Of a DNA stretch of 64,000 bases, positions 40,066 through 48,523 are shown in pieces (position 1 is the stretch's first letter; the number at the start of each line of letters is the position of its first letter). The DNA lies in assembly GCF_026262505.1 (NCBI RefSeq), contig NC_067203.1:3410001-3474000 (forward strand). Reading direction: 5' to 3'. The position numbers were made by a program, and so were the translations under genes. The DNA comes from Trichomonas vaginalis G3 (lineage: Eukaryota > Parabasalia > Trichomonadida > Trichomonadidae). The notes below the pieces were generated by a model. The model had not been told where the DNA came from. It was given only the letters and a program-made list of their open reading frames with translations, and searched no databases.

Positions 40066-40695
40066 GATATTACATTTTTATAAATATCAGGGATATTAAT
40101 GTTTTATCGGTACTATTGCATACTTAGAGATATATTGAAATGTGGGAATAAAGGGTATTCGGAAAAAGAACAGGATATTCATAATATTAATTTATATGAT
40201 TTTAAATTTGAAACGATTTGAATAGTTAGATGTGTTTGTGAAGTTTGGTAATATGATACAGATTGATTCGTATAAGAATATAAGTGAATTTGTGATTTTT
40301 AAAAAGAAATTTTTAGTAAAGATATATTTGAATGGAGAAATATTTGAGAAGCATTGAAAATTTGAGAAGAAAATTGAAAAGGGTATAAAAATGAAAAAGT
40401 AAAAATTAATAACGTAATAACATGTTTTAATAAGTTTTAAATAAATTTATAATATAAAAATATATTAATGATAAAATAAATTTGAATAAGGTTTTGAAAA
40501 TAAATTGAAAAGCAATTGAATAAATAATAAATGAAAAATATATTACAGTAGGTATTCAGAAAAAATATATATGAAAAAAAGTTAAAAAACATAAATTGAT
40601 GATGAATAGATAAATATAACTAGAAGGAAAGTTAAAGATTTATTTAGTAAGGGAATGATAGAATAAACAAAAATTAAGTAAGTTTGTTTCTAAGA
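40066..40695. other. AT-rich spacer upstream of the MULE gene
   Basis: Purine-rich low-complexity sequence, no gene. It probably contains the 5' end of the MULE; no terminal inverted repeat was found by eye. Confidence 0.45.
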
Positions 40696-40972
40696 TGTCT
40701 TATTGAAAAACAGATTTGCCTGATCACAAGCACTTAAGACTTTTATAACAATAGAAATGTGTTTATGATATTGAAATAGTCAAATTACAATTTTTTTTTC
40801 TAAGATGTCTTATTGAAAAACAGATTTGTCTGATCACAAGCACTTAAGACTTTTATAACAATAGAAATGTGTTTATGATATTGAAATAGTCAAATTACAA
40901 TTTTTTTTCTAAGATGTCTTATTGAAAAACAGATTTGTCTGATCACAAGCACTTAAGACTTTTATAACAATA

Positions 40973-41000
40973 TAGGGTGTCCAAAGGTGCGTTTAGCACA
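40973..41000 (+). repeat. Left terminal inverted repeat of the mariner
   Basis: 28 bases ending TTTAGCACA, matching the inverse of 42249-42276 with one mismatch. Confidence 0.9.
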
Positions 41001-41179
41001 GCGCTCTATATGAGACTATTAAAGGAGATATATGCTGATTATAAATATATAATAAAAAATATGAATATATGTATATGATGAGTAAGTTGTATTTTGGCGC
41101 CATGCCGGGATATAAAATGAATTTTGAGACAAGAGGCGGTTTCGCGGGAAATTTTGGCGGGATTTTTTTCATTTTTTTA

Positions 41180-42196
41180 ATGAATCATAAAGAAAACATC
41201 CTCGCTCTTGCAAAAAAATGCAAAGACTGTAAAAAAATCTACGAGACATTGGTAAAATGCTTCGGTATGGATGCTCCTAGCTATTCCACTGTAACGTATC
41301 ATGTTAGGATGTATCACTTCATGAACAAAAAGGCGCCCATCATAAAAATTGACAAAAAATCGCCGGATCAAAGAAAAATCAAAGCAATTCTTCAAGTGCT
41401 AGATGAAGACCCAAGAGCATCACTCAGAAGGATAGAGGAGATGACAAAGATACCACGTACAACAGTCAGTTATTATCTGCACAATTATTTGAACTACAAA
41501 CTAGCGTATACACGTTGGGTTCCGCACAACCTTAATTCAGTTCAAAAAAAATCTAGAGTCCAATCTTCGAAAGAGCTCCTCTCTATATTGCGTGCGTATC
41601 AATCCAAGAAGTTTCGCTTTTTAGTAACAGGGGACGAGTCTTGGTTTCAATATGCAACAGAAGCCAAAATCATGTGGATCCCGAAGGATGAAAATCCGCA
41701 AACATTCCCGAAGAAAAAAATTGACACACCAATGATGATGTTGTCGGTTTTTTGGGGCGTGAATGACATCATCGCAATTGATATTCTTCAAAAACCTAAT
41801 ACGATGAATGCTCAGTATCTAATTGACAATGTTCTTACTCAAATTATCAATTCTGATGAGTTTAAGAAATCCAAACAACAAAAACAAAAGTTTGCAATTC
41901 ATTTTGATAATTCAAGAGTTCACAAAAGTCATAAGGTAATGAATTACTTGTTGGAAAACAATGTCAAAGTTGTTCCAAACCCAATTTATTCACCTGATAT
42001 TGCACCCTCTGACTTTTATTTATTCGGCACGCTAAAAAAGAGAGCTGAAGGACGCGAATTCGCGAGTCCAGATGATCTTGAAAATTTTGTAAGAGAGCAA
42101 TTTGAGCAATTTTCTCATGATGATTTAAAGCGTGTCTTTCAAGCCTGGATCGATCGCTGCGAACGCGTGATTGAATCCAATGGTGATTATATTTAA
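41180..42196 (+). CDS. mariner transposase (DD34D)
   Basis: 338 residues from the ATG at 41180; the frame is open upstream to 41069, but a TTTTTTCATTTTTTT initiator-like sequence sits just before 41180 and the protein from there has family length. Two helix-turn-helix units form the N-terminus ('IYETLVKCFGM...', then 'SLRRIEEMTKIPRTTVSYYL', about 80-105). The catalytic triad is visible: LVTGDESW (D about 152), AIHFDNSRVH (D about 242) and SPDIAPSDFYLF (D, 34 residues later). No defect seen, so it may be active. Confidence 0.93.
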   Translation: MNHKENILALAKKCKDCKKIYETLVKCFGMDAPSYSTVTYHVRMYHFMNKKAPIIKIDKKSPDQRKIKAILQVLDEDPRASLRRIEEMTKIPRTTVSYYLHNYLNYKLAYTRWVPHNLNSVQKKSRVQSSKELLSILRAYQSKKFRFLVTGDESWFQYATEAKIMWIPKDENPQTFPKKKIDTPMMMLSVFWGVNDIIAIDILQKPNTMNAQYLIDNVLTQIINSDEFKKSKQQKQKFAIHFDNSRVHKSHKVMNYLLENNVKVVPNPIYSPDIAPSDFYLFGTLKKRAEGREFASPDDLENFVREQFEQFSHDDLKRVFQAWIDRCERVIESNGDYI

Positions 42197-42248
42197 ATAA
42201 ACTTTATATATATGTAACTTGTTTATTTCTATTCGCAGTATTCAGGTT

Positions 42249-42276
42249 TGTGCTAAACACACCTTTGGACACCCTA
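42249..42276 (-). repeat. Right terminal inverted repeat of the mariner
   Basis: Inverse of 40973-41000 with one mismatch. Confidence 0.9.
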
Positions 42277-42335
42277 TAGAAATGTGTTTATGATATTGAA
42301 ATAGTCAAATTACAATTTTTTTTCTAAGATGTCTT

Positions 42336-42972
42336 ATATCACTATAATGTTTTATTGTTTCCATTCAAACTATAATTACAATTCTATACAAAATCCAATG
42401 AATATAAAAATAACCTTTAATTCAACCAAAATAAAAAAAATAATATAATAAATTAGTCATCTTCCGACAAAGGACTTTCCAAATCATCTTCATCAAATTT
42501 TGGTAAAGCCTGACTTAAATTTCTCACTCTGTTTAATCTCTTTTCGCATTTTTCAGCAATAATTTCAAGTTTGTTCTTCTGTATTTCCTTTTTTGGACGT
42601 ATGATCCAACTATCGTCATCATTGCTATCAACATTATTCTTTTTGGGCATAGCAGGGTTGGAAATTTCTTTGAAATTTTGAACTTCTTCAACTTCTTTGT
42701 AAACGTCGCTTTCAGACGATATAGGTTCCTCGTCATTGTCTGATTCAGATTTGTCTGTAGTACTTTTCTCGTTTGGAGCATTTGAAATTTTTTTATTTTC
42801 AAAAGTCTCGGATTCTGAACTTATTGGTGTCTCAAAAGATCCATCTGATAATTCTGGAATAGGATATGGACTCTTTTTACCTTTAGCCTTTACCTCGAAA
42901 TCATCATCAGAATCATCTGAGAGAGGTTCATCTGTAACTTCTGAATTTGAACTGCTGTGGTCTGAATTTGAA
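42336..42972 (-). pseudogene. Second MULE copy, cut by insertion of Maverick element 2
   Basis: Repeats 37567-38197 with about two differences (one extra A in a poly-A run and one C/T change giving Asn for Asp). It carries only the 3' flank and the acidic C-terminal tail of the transposase (coding from 42453). It stops at TTTGAA (42967-42972), where the Maverick begins. The first copy continues TGAGCC at this point. Confidence 0.88.
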
Positions 42973-43135
42973 AGTTAGTATACAAGTCTTGGGTACGGCG
43001 GCACTGCGTTCCACCTTACCCAATACTTGTGAATTTGACACTTTACAAAACCGCCAACCACTTCACTAACGAACTCACTAATGTAAAAAATAAACGTTCT
43101 CACTATCGTTCTCACTAACGACTTCACTAATGTTC
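42973..43135 (+). repeat. Left terminal region of element 2 with a GC-rich hairpin
   Basis: A 14-base stem (ACAAGTCTTGGGTA, 42982-42995, pairing with 43017-43030, one mismatch) encloses a 21-base GC-rich loop starting CGGCGGCACTG. After it come loose repeats of the type CTCACTAA(C/T)G. No gene. Confidence 0.75.
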
Positions 43136-43420
43136 TCATAAATTTTCCTCAATATCTTCATCATCAGTGTTAACCCTATTGTAGTCATACTTGAAGCCAT
43201 AAACTTTCTCTAACTTCTTAACGTACAATTTACATAACTTACCTTCGTCATCGTATGGTTTAATGATATAACTATTTCTATCTTTATACACAGTCAATGA
43301 AAAGTCAACTGGTCTCGGATGTATTTGAAAGAACATGTTATGCTCAGGAAGGAAGAATAAATGTTTAAATGTATGTTTGTTATACTGTGGAATTCGAATG
43401 AGTTGCTTTTGTTCTGTCAT
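43136..43420 (-). CDS. Small protein of unknown function at the left end of element 2
   Basis: 94 residues beginning MTEQKQLIRIPQYNKHTFKH, mixed alpha/beta with an acidic C-terminus. The start context TTTATTTTTATATAA before the ATG matches several element 1 genes. No family is recognised. Confidence 0.5.
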   Translation of the reverse strand: MTEQKQLIRIPQYNKHTFKHLFFLPEHNMFFQIHPRPVDFSLTVYKDRNSYIIKPYDDEGKLCKLYVKKLEKVYGFKYDYNRVNTDDEDIEENL

Positions 43421-43586
43421 TTATATAAAAATAAAATAAAAAATAAACTTAAAAATAAACTTAAAAATTAATGATATCACCACCCTCACACGTATGAAAA
43501 CATAGCGCAAAAATAAATTTAGGTGAAGTGGTGAGATCTCACCTCTTTTTTCACCTGTTTTTCACCTGTTTTTTACCCTGTTGAAT
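43421..43586. promoter_or_regulatory. Intergenic region with GGTGA/TCACC palindromes
   Basis: Contains AGGTGAAGTGGTGAGATCTC followed by CACCTC and two further TTCACCTG copies (about 43521-43572). GGTGAGATCTCACC is a perfect 14-base palindrome. The same signature recurs at 52304-52355 and 53415-53466. Confidence 0.5.
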
Positions 43587-44114
43587 TCATTGCTTTATAA
43601 CTCTCTTCCTTGGTTTCTTTTTAGTTGCTTTCTTCACGTCTGTCTCCAACTTGACTGTCTTTCTTCTTCGGCCGTAATGATACCAGTTACTTCCACCAGT
43701 CAATGGGTCAAATGGTCGTTCATAAGGGTTTCCATACATTCCATAGGGACCATACGGAAGAACTACTGGTGGAGAAGAAACATTTTCTTTAGTTCCATCG
43801 ACTCTATTTAAATGCATTGTTTCACCTTTCATCTGGTCATTAAAGTCTTTTACATGTTTTGCAAACTCATCATCCTTTCCTAAAGCATTTTCTGACTCAG
43901 TCGCAACCAAATTGGATGCTTTATTTATGAGCCCTATTTTATTTAATCTTAACTTCTTTACAACCCAGCCTCCAATCTTTCCTTTATTTGCATCTAATGT
44001 CTTCGAAACCCTTCCTCCACTCATTTTATTTACTGCGTCATAAGCTCCAAGTGCTTTTGCTCCAAATGCTAATGCTTTTGTTCCCATTGCGCCTAAAGCT
44101 GCCCAAGCTACCAT
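43587..44114 (-). CDS. Ala/Gly-rich then basic protein, minor-capsid or core candidate (element 2)
   Basis: 175 residues. The N-terminus is a hydrophobic Ala/Gly helix (MVAWAALGAMGTKALAFGAK), the middle is helical, then a Pro/Tyr/Gly-rich loop (about 120-145) and a strongly basic tail (RRRKTVKLETDVKKATKKKPRKRV). This layout, with an amphipathic or membrane-active start and nucleic-acid-binding end, recalls adenoviral pVI/core proteins; analogy only. Its ATG directly follows the TAA of the next upstream gene. Confidence 0.5.
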   Translation of the reverse strand: MVAWAALGAMGTKALAFGAKALGAYDAVNKMSGGRVSKTLDANKGKIGGWVVKKLRLNKIGLINKASNLVATESENALGKDDEFAKHVKDFNDQMKGETMHLNRVDGTKENVSSPPVVLPYGPYGMYGNPYERPFDPLTGGSNWYHYGRRRKTVKLETDVKKATKKKPRKRVIKQ

Positions 44115-44339
44115 TTACACCATATTAAAATCATCTCTCTTCAATATTATCTCATAAAAGTTCTCGTTACTGGAGAAAGTCAATGAAACATAAACATTCT
44201 CACGGGCTTCGCCCTCACCACTTTGCGGTCTATCTAACTTCTTTCTTATATCATCTATACGCTTCAAAATGTCTGAACAATTGCTAACATCTTCTACAAC
44301 AGTTATTTCATCATGAATGACCTTCAAGAACAAGCTCAT
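44115..44339 (-). CDS. Small protein of unknown function (element 2)
   Basis: 74 residues starting MSLFLKVIHDEITVVEDVSN, acidic, probably alpha/beta. Its ATG abuts the TAA of the gene upstream and its TAA abuts the ATG of the gene downstream, so three genes are packed without spacer. No family is recognised. Confidence 0.45.
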   Translation of the reverse strand: MSLFLKVIHDEITVVEDVSNCSDILKRIDDIRKKLDRPQSGEGEARENVYVSLTFSSNENFYEIILKRDDFNMV

Positions 44340-45147
44340 TTAATATGCAATTAAAATCATCTCAATAATGAGTCCATCCTTTCCATCTTTAGGTAGCACA
44401 ACATCTTTCATTGAAGAAGGTTCGACAAGTCTTATGTTAAACTTACTGACAAAGTTTGTTATACTATAATGCTTCGGCGGCGAATACATATAGTTTGAAA
44501 GACATAATATAGATTCTTCAGCAAATTCACTTATACTGGATTTTATAACAATGTTCTCACGAGACCAAATGCCACCAATTGAAAAACTTGTAAGCAATCC
44601 TGCTGAACCTTCAACTGTAAACGTCGATGGTAACATTCCACGAAGGTCATCTATTGACATCTTTGAGTCACTGAATTTAAAGATTTTTCTTAAAGCAATC
44701 GTCATTATCTAACCATGCAATAGCTTTGAAGTTTTCATTCGAATATACATCTGCTTCATTAAATGTAAATCCTGACTTCTTTGCAGAGATGACTTTAAAA
44801 TCTATTGAGTTTGTTTCAAAATTATATGCTATGGTAACTTCTGAAGGTAATGGATGTCCTTCCGCAGTAAGTTGTTCTCTCACTACCGTTTGAAGCTTTG
44901 TGTTAAAAACTTTCATGTCATCTCCTGTGTCTAGGTTCACATACACAGCAACAGGGAAACTATCTTGCTTCTTTGTTTCATCATTATATCTCAAAACATT
45001 AAAGTTCTTCAATAATATTGTTCTTCCTGCTGGAATACTTCGAACCTGTCTGATTTCAATAGCTTTCTCACCTCCTACATACTCTACCCAGTGTCTTGGA
45101 TATTCATAAGTATACTGACTTTCTTGAATTTTGGTTGGTTTCATCAT
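44340..45147 (-). pseudogene. Minor-capsid-type gene region, first of two in element 2
   Basis: The upstream part (from 45147) has 'YEYPRHWVEYVGGEKAIEIRQVRSIPAGR' and 'VTIAYNFETNSIDFKVIS'. The downstream part has 'GGIWSRENIVIKSSIS', 'PPKHYSITN' and 'VLPKDGKDGLIIEMILIAY'. Both halves have clear counterparts in 60284-61178 of the same element (W-I-V-N-I-N-E-E-K; G-I-W-D-R-K; P-N-P-K-Y-Y; L-P-P-D-H-K-D-x-L-x-I-E). A beta-rich capsid component, perhaps penton, is the likely role. About one break. Confidence 0.55.
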
Positions 45148-45236
45148 AACATGTTCATAGTATATTTATACTCTTGTCAGTTAGACTCGGTGCTATGTTC
45201 TGAATATTTCTGACTTGCATTTTTAATGGAGATAAA

Positions 45237-46121
45237 ATGAAGCATTTAATACATGATGTAGATGAAGACATGAATGAAACTACAGACAAACTTAACTCTT
45301 CTCTTATTCTTCCTTTCAGCAAAGATTATGAATTCTGTTCAAATGGTGTGTATTTCTATTGTGGAAAGATGGGTTCAGGAAGACATTCAACCTCATTCGT
45401 CATATACTCATAACAGAACGTTTAGGAAACGACTCTTACTATGACCAAATCATTATATCAGCAACTTCAGACTCTATGGATTCAACAGCGAAAACATTTA
45501 TGTCAAAAGTTCAAGCCTCTGTCGTTAAAGTTCCAGACAGTGAACTCATTGAATTTCTTCAACGTTACATTCGACGTAAGAGGAAATATTATGCCATCGT
45601 TGAATTTATACAGTCAGGAATGCAAAAGACTTCTGAGGAGATGGAAAGAATTATTGACAAACACCACTTACGTCAATACTCAGGAGTTTACGATATGAAA
45701 CGACTTACAAACTACATTCTGTCAAAACTTTCAAAATACCCCTTCAAAAAGTATCCTTCAAACACTCTGCTCGTTTGTGACGACTTCGCCGGAAAAGGTT
45801 TAGTGTCAAAACCAGACTCACCATTAGCTAACATCATAACTAAAGTCAGACATTACCACTTAACTGTAGCAATACTTATGCAAACATGGCGTTTTTGCTT
45901 TAAACATAAAACGTCTCATAACTGACTTCGTTATCTTTCAAGGTTTCTCACGTTATGATATTGAACTCATTTGGAAACAGTCAGGTATAACATTACCTTT
46001 TGAAGAAATTTGGGAAGCATATAAGTCTCTCATCTCTCCTCGTTCATACCTTGAGATTCATATCATGACTAATACCATTAAAGTCAAAAATATTCCATGG
46101 GAACGACCAACATTGTTTTAA
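45237..46121 (+). pseudogene. FtsK/HerA-type packaging ATPase region (element 2)
   Basis: Starts MKHLIHDVDEDMNETTDKLN and leads into 'GVYFYCGKMGSG', a Walker A beginning. Later parts show 'KYPSNTLLVCDDFAGKG' (Walker B, about 45755-45800) and 'IITKVRHYHLTVAILMQTWR', equivalent to the post-Walker-B block of the element 1 ATPase, and it ends NIPWERPTLF. Broken (about two breaks). It converges with 46118-46519, their stop codons overlapping by three bases. Confidence 0.72.
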
Positions 46122-46519
46122 AGTTTAACCTTCAATTGACTGATGGTAAACAAATTCCATGCATCTCTGTCGCCATTTCTGTTAATATTTTTGCTGTCAT
46201 TCATATCATCCACTTCTCCATCCGTTAGCTTTTGAGGATATGCGTTAGAATAGCTGTTCTTAAATGAAGGCTTTTCACCTTTGAGAGCATAAACTCTATA
46301 ACTTTCTGCATACTTTATGTTTGAACCTCCTGAGCCATCATTGACATAAATTTTTATAGGCTTCCACCCTTTGTTCATGTTCCTGCTTCTTCCCTTAGCT
46401 CTTTTGTTCAGTAGTTCTACATCTTTATACACAGCTCCTGTCTCAGTGAATTCAACAATATTTTCATTCGTTAGCTTTACATTCAAACCCTTGTCGAGTA
46501 TATTGTTCATTTCATACAT
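46118..46519 (-). CDS. Virion-block protein, short counterpart of 23877-24776 (element 2)
   Basis: 133 residues from the ATG at 46519 (MYEMNNILDKGLNVKLTNEN); the frame is open further upstream but would overlap the divergent gene. The 'WKPIKIYVNDGSGGSNIKYAESYRVYALKG...NSYSNAYP' block resembles '[35 protein letters not shown]' of element 1. The function is unknown. Confidence 0.5.
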   Translation of the reverse strand: MYEMNNILDKGLNVKLTNENIVEFTETGAVYKDVELLNKRAKGRSRNMNKGWKPIKIYVNDGSGGSNIKYAESYRVYALKGEKPSFKNSYSNAYPQKLTDGEVDDMNDSKNINRNGDRDAWNLFTISQLKVKL

Positions 46520-46544
46520 ATAAAAGGTTTTTATTCTATATGAA
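46520..46544. promoter_or_regulatory. 25-bp divergent promoter region (element 2)
   Basis: Only 25 bases (TATAAAAGGTTTTTATTCTA and four more) separate two diverging ATGs at 46519 (minus) and 46545 (plus). Both promoters must be contained in it or extend into the coding regions. Confidence 0.45.
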
Positions 46545-47159
46545 ATGAGAAGCAAATCCATCTTAGCTGGTGCCGTTAATGTTCCAATTGAACCAACATC
46601 AAATGTTGACTCACGAACGACAAACAATATTGTCATAAAGAACTATAGTTCGGAGTGTTTGAAAGAAAAAGAACCAGATCTTAAGTCGGTGAATTTAAAC
46701 ACAGCTTCAAACGCTAACGCTACATCAGATGTTAAGTTAGAGTATCCACCACTGGACCAAGTTCTTTCAAGAGAAGCCAACGACAACCCTTACACAAATG
46801 TTCAAACAAATCCTTCAGATAACGTAGACCATTACCTTCTTCAGTTATACCAAACAATTTTACTCAAAGACGATAAGAAGCTTTTGACAAATCTTATAAG
46901 CAAGAACCAAATAATTCTAACAAAGGAGGACCTTGAAAATGTTATCTCACGAATAACAGGGAAACAATGTGTCATTGACTATCTCGACCCTGAAATCGAA
47001 TGCTGTGGTCAAACTCCACTATTCATGAAAATAGGTAACATCCGCATCATTGAAACACCAGGAACTACAGGAGTTGAGTTTAAGTATAAATTTTCGAACG
47101 AGTATACAAAACTATCTACTGACTATAAGCTTTGTTTGAAATATGTTTTAGTAAATTAA
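46545..47159 (+). CDS. Conserved Maverick protein of unknown function with ECCG motif (element 2)
   Basis: 204 residues, open throughout. The N-terminal 100 residues are polar and probably disordered (MRSKSILAGAVNVPIEPT onward). The C-terminal half is a folded domain with 'LLTNLISKNQIILTKEDLENVISRI' (about 112-136), 'DYLDPEIECCGQTPLFMKIGNIRIIE' and 'VEFKYKFSNEYTKLS'. The element 1 region 23176-23843 shows the same order of features. Placed between the ATPase and the minor-capsid genes in both elements, it is a core but unnamed virion-block gene. Confidence 0.6.
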   Translation: MRSKSILAGAVNVPIEPTSNVDSRTTNNIVIKNYSSECLKEKEPDLKSVNLNTASNANATSDVKLEYPPLDQVLSREANDNPYTNVQTNPSDNVDHYLLQLYQTILLKDDKKLLTNLISKNQIILTKEDLENVISRITGKQCVIDYLDPEIECCGQTPLFMKIGNIRIIETPGTTGVEFKYKFSNEYTKLSTDYKLCLKYVLVN

Positions 47160-47218
47160 AGCAGTCAGGAGGGCTCTTTGAGCCCATCTTGGCGCTTTGC
47201 GCCGTCAGTCAAAAAATT
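47160..47218. terminator. Two hairpins between convergent genes (element 2)
   Basis: GGGCTC-TTT-GAGCCC (about 47170-47184) and GGCGC-TTT-GCGCC (about 47191-47203) lie in the 59-base gap between two converging genes. Their GC content contrasts with the surroundings. A transcript-end function is inferred. Confidence 0.4.
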
Positions 47219-47461
47219 TCAAGTTAGCAATTTGTAATATCTATCCAAAACTTCTTCAACAGTATCGAACTCATCTTCATAATGCAAACCTAATCTTATT
47301 GACTTGGTGCAGTTTTCACTAACACAATATTTTTCTGTTCTCTTGACTGACATAACTAACTCATTTGTTTCATCAAACAGCAACAACCAAAGTTCATGAC
47401 CTAATACATAACATTCATACTTTATATTTTTAGCTCTGAGTTCTCTTGTAAGCTGTTGCAT
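47219..47461 (-). CDS. Small protein of unknown function (element 2)
   Basis: 80 residues starting MQQLTRELRAKNIKYECYVL, alpha/beta with three Cys and a helical C-terminus. It overlaps the end of the minor-capsid-type gene at 47422 by 40 bases in another frame. No family is recognised. Confidence 0.45.
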   Translation of the reverse strand: MQQLTRELRAKNIKYECYVLGHELWLLLFDETNELVMSVKRTEKYCVSENCTKSIRLGLHYEDEFDTVEEVLDRYYKLLT

Positions 47462-48186
47462 TTAATATTTTCTAAAAAGTCAACTTCAACAGTCATTCGC
47501 ACTGGTGCCTTCAGTTCTACAGGCTCTCCTTGAAAGTCAACAAGTCTGAATTGCATGTCTTTCAAATTATGAGGACTAATGCGAACCCATTTACCTAAAT
47601 GAGTTGCTATGACAGGAACGTTTGGAATGAACATTGAATTGACTGCATAACAGAAGGATTTATATTCTACTGAACCTTTACTATTAACTCCTGAAATGCC
47701 TGTGACATTAGCTATTTTAGACTCAATGTATAAACAATTACCATAACATACGTATGGAACAGATTTCATCTCAATCGTTTTGTCAACACTTTTCAAAGGA
47801 AATGTCATATGGTATGCACCCAAAAGAAGTTGTACTCTATGACTCATTCTTGGTATCTTAAACTCTTTCTCGCTGCTGAACTTCAATGTTCCCTCAGAAG
47901 AGAGTTCGACATCTATGTTGTCAATAGTTTCTTCATTTATGAGAGTATCTATGACTCCAGCAATTTTATCTATTCTATACCCAGCTCTGTTAGGAAATGT
48001 TATAACACTTCTTTTGTCATCTATTTCAATCTCTATGAAATCTGTTTCATCTGTTATGACAAAAGTTGCGATAGTATTGAAGTCAACAACTCTGAAAGCA
48101 AGCGCTTCATTCTGAAGACCTAAGTTTGTTTGTAGCTTTACTGTCCCGTATTCGTTTGGGTCTGTACTTTGCAAATAGAACAACAT
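47422..48186 (-). CDS. Minor-capsid-type (penton-like candidate) protein (element 2)
   Basis: 254 residues, open. Mostly beta: 'GTVKLQTNLGLQNEALAFRVVDFN', 'FIEIEIDDKRSVITFPN', 'SHRVQLLLGAYHMTFPL', and the C-terminal 'ISPHNLKDMQFRLVDFQGEPVELKAPVRMTVEVDF'. The last block corresponds to the element 1 protein at 21969-22679, which also lies next to the tail-fibre start. A single-jelly-roll penton is the best guess. It diverges from 48204 across 17 bases. Confidence 0.5.
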   Translation of the reverse strand: MLFYLQSTDPNEYGTVKLQTNLGLQNEALAFRVVDFNTIATFVITDETDFIEIEIDDKRSVITFPNRAGYRIDKIAGVIDTLINEETIDNIDVELSSEGTLKFSSEKEFKIPRMSHRVQLLLGAYHMTFPLKSVDKTIEMKSVPYVCYGNCLYIESKIANVTGISGVNSKGSVEYKSFCYAVNSMFIPNVPVIATHLGKWVRISPHNLKDMQFRLVDFQGEPVELKAPVRMTVEVDFLENIKCNSLQENSELKI

Positions 48187-48203
48187 TTTATTCTCATTAA
48201 AAT

Positions 48204-48512
48204 ATGACTATTGCTGCATATGCGTATGAAACAAATGAAGCAAGAAGAGCACATGAACTAGTAAACGAAAACTCAACTTTAACCATTGAAGGCAATGATT
48301 TAGTCATTGACGATGGAAAAACTAAAAAAGTCATTGATTTCGATACTTTTAACACTTATGACCCATTCATTACAACAAGCAAGGTTCCCATCATAAATGA
48401 TGGAACGGTGCAATATATAAATTCTACAGTAGATGCCTCATTAGTGAAAGTATTAAATGTTCTCATTGAATTGTTAAAGAGTTTCGATTTGACGACAACA
48501 TTAAATGCCTAA
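48204..48512 (+). CDS. Small protein preceding the tail fibre (element 2)
   Basis: 102 residues starting MTIAAYAYETNEARRAHELV, with 'STLTIEGNDLVIDDGKTKKVIDF' and a helical end. The bases upstream (CTCATTAAAAT) are shared with the divergent gene at 48186. The fibre gene starts 11 bases after its stop, so it may be the base or chaperone of the fibre (inferred). The 'TxxYAY' start resembles the region just upstream of the fibre frame in element 1. Confidence 0.5.
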   Translation: MTIAAYAYETNEARRAHELVNENSTLTIEGNDLVIDDGKTKKVIDFDTFNTYDPFITTSKVPIINDGTVQYINSTVDASLVKVLNVLIELLKSFDLTTTLNA

Positions 48513-48523
48513 AGAATTTAGTC

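Larger units (their letters stand above)
40973..42276 (+). mobile_element. mariner element, apparently intact (Tvmar1-type)
   Basis: 1304 bp between TA target duplications (40971-40972 and 42277-42278). The 28-bp TIRs start TAGGGTGTCCAAAGGTG and differ at one base (C versus T at the 18th position). One open transposase frame. I recall Tvmar1 as the abundant mariner of T. vaginalis of about this length; that identification is from memory. Confidence 0.93.
40696..42335 (+). repeat. 109/110-bp satellite, second array (three copies, third split by a mariner)
   Basis: Units begin at 40696, 40806 and 40915. The third is interrupted after 40972 and resumes at 42277, so removing the mariner and one TA restores the unit exactly. 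The array-to-MULE junction (TCTTATATCACTATAATG) is the same as at 37563. Confidence 0.94.

Noticed and set aside
41069-41179. 37-codon upstream extension of the mariner transposase
   Set aside because: Low-complexity, beyond the usual family start, and the initiator-like sequence lies after it.
42736-42978. Plus-strand frame in the second MULE copy
   Set aside because: Antisense to the acidic tail and repeated in the first copy as a shadow.
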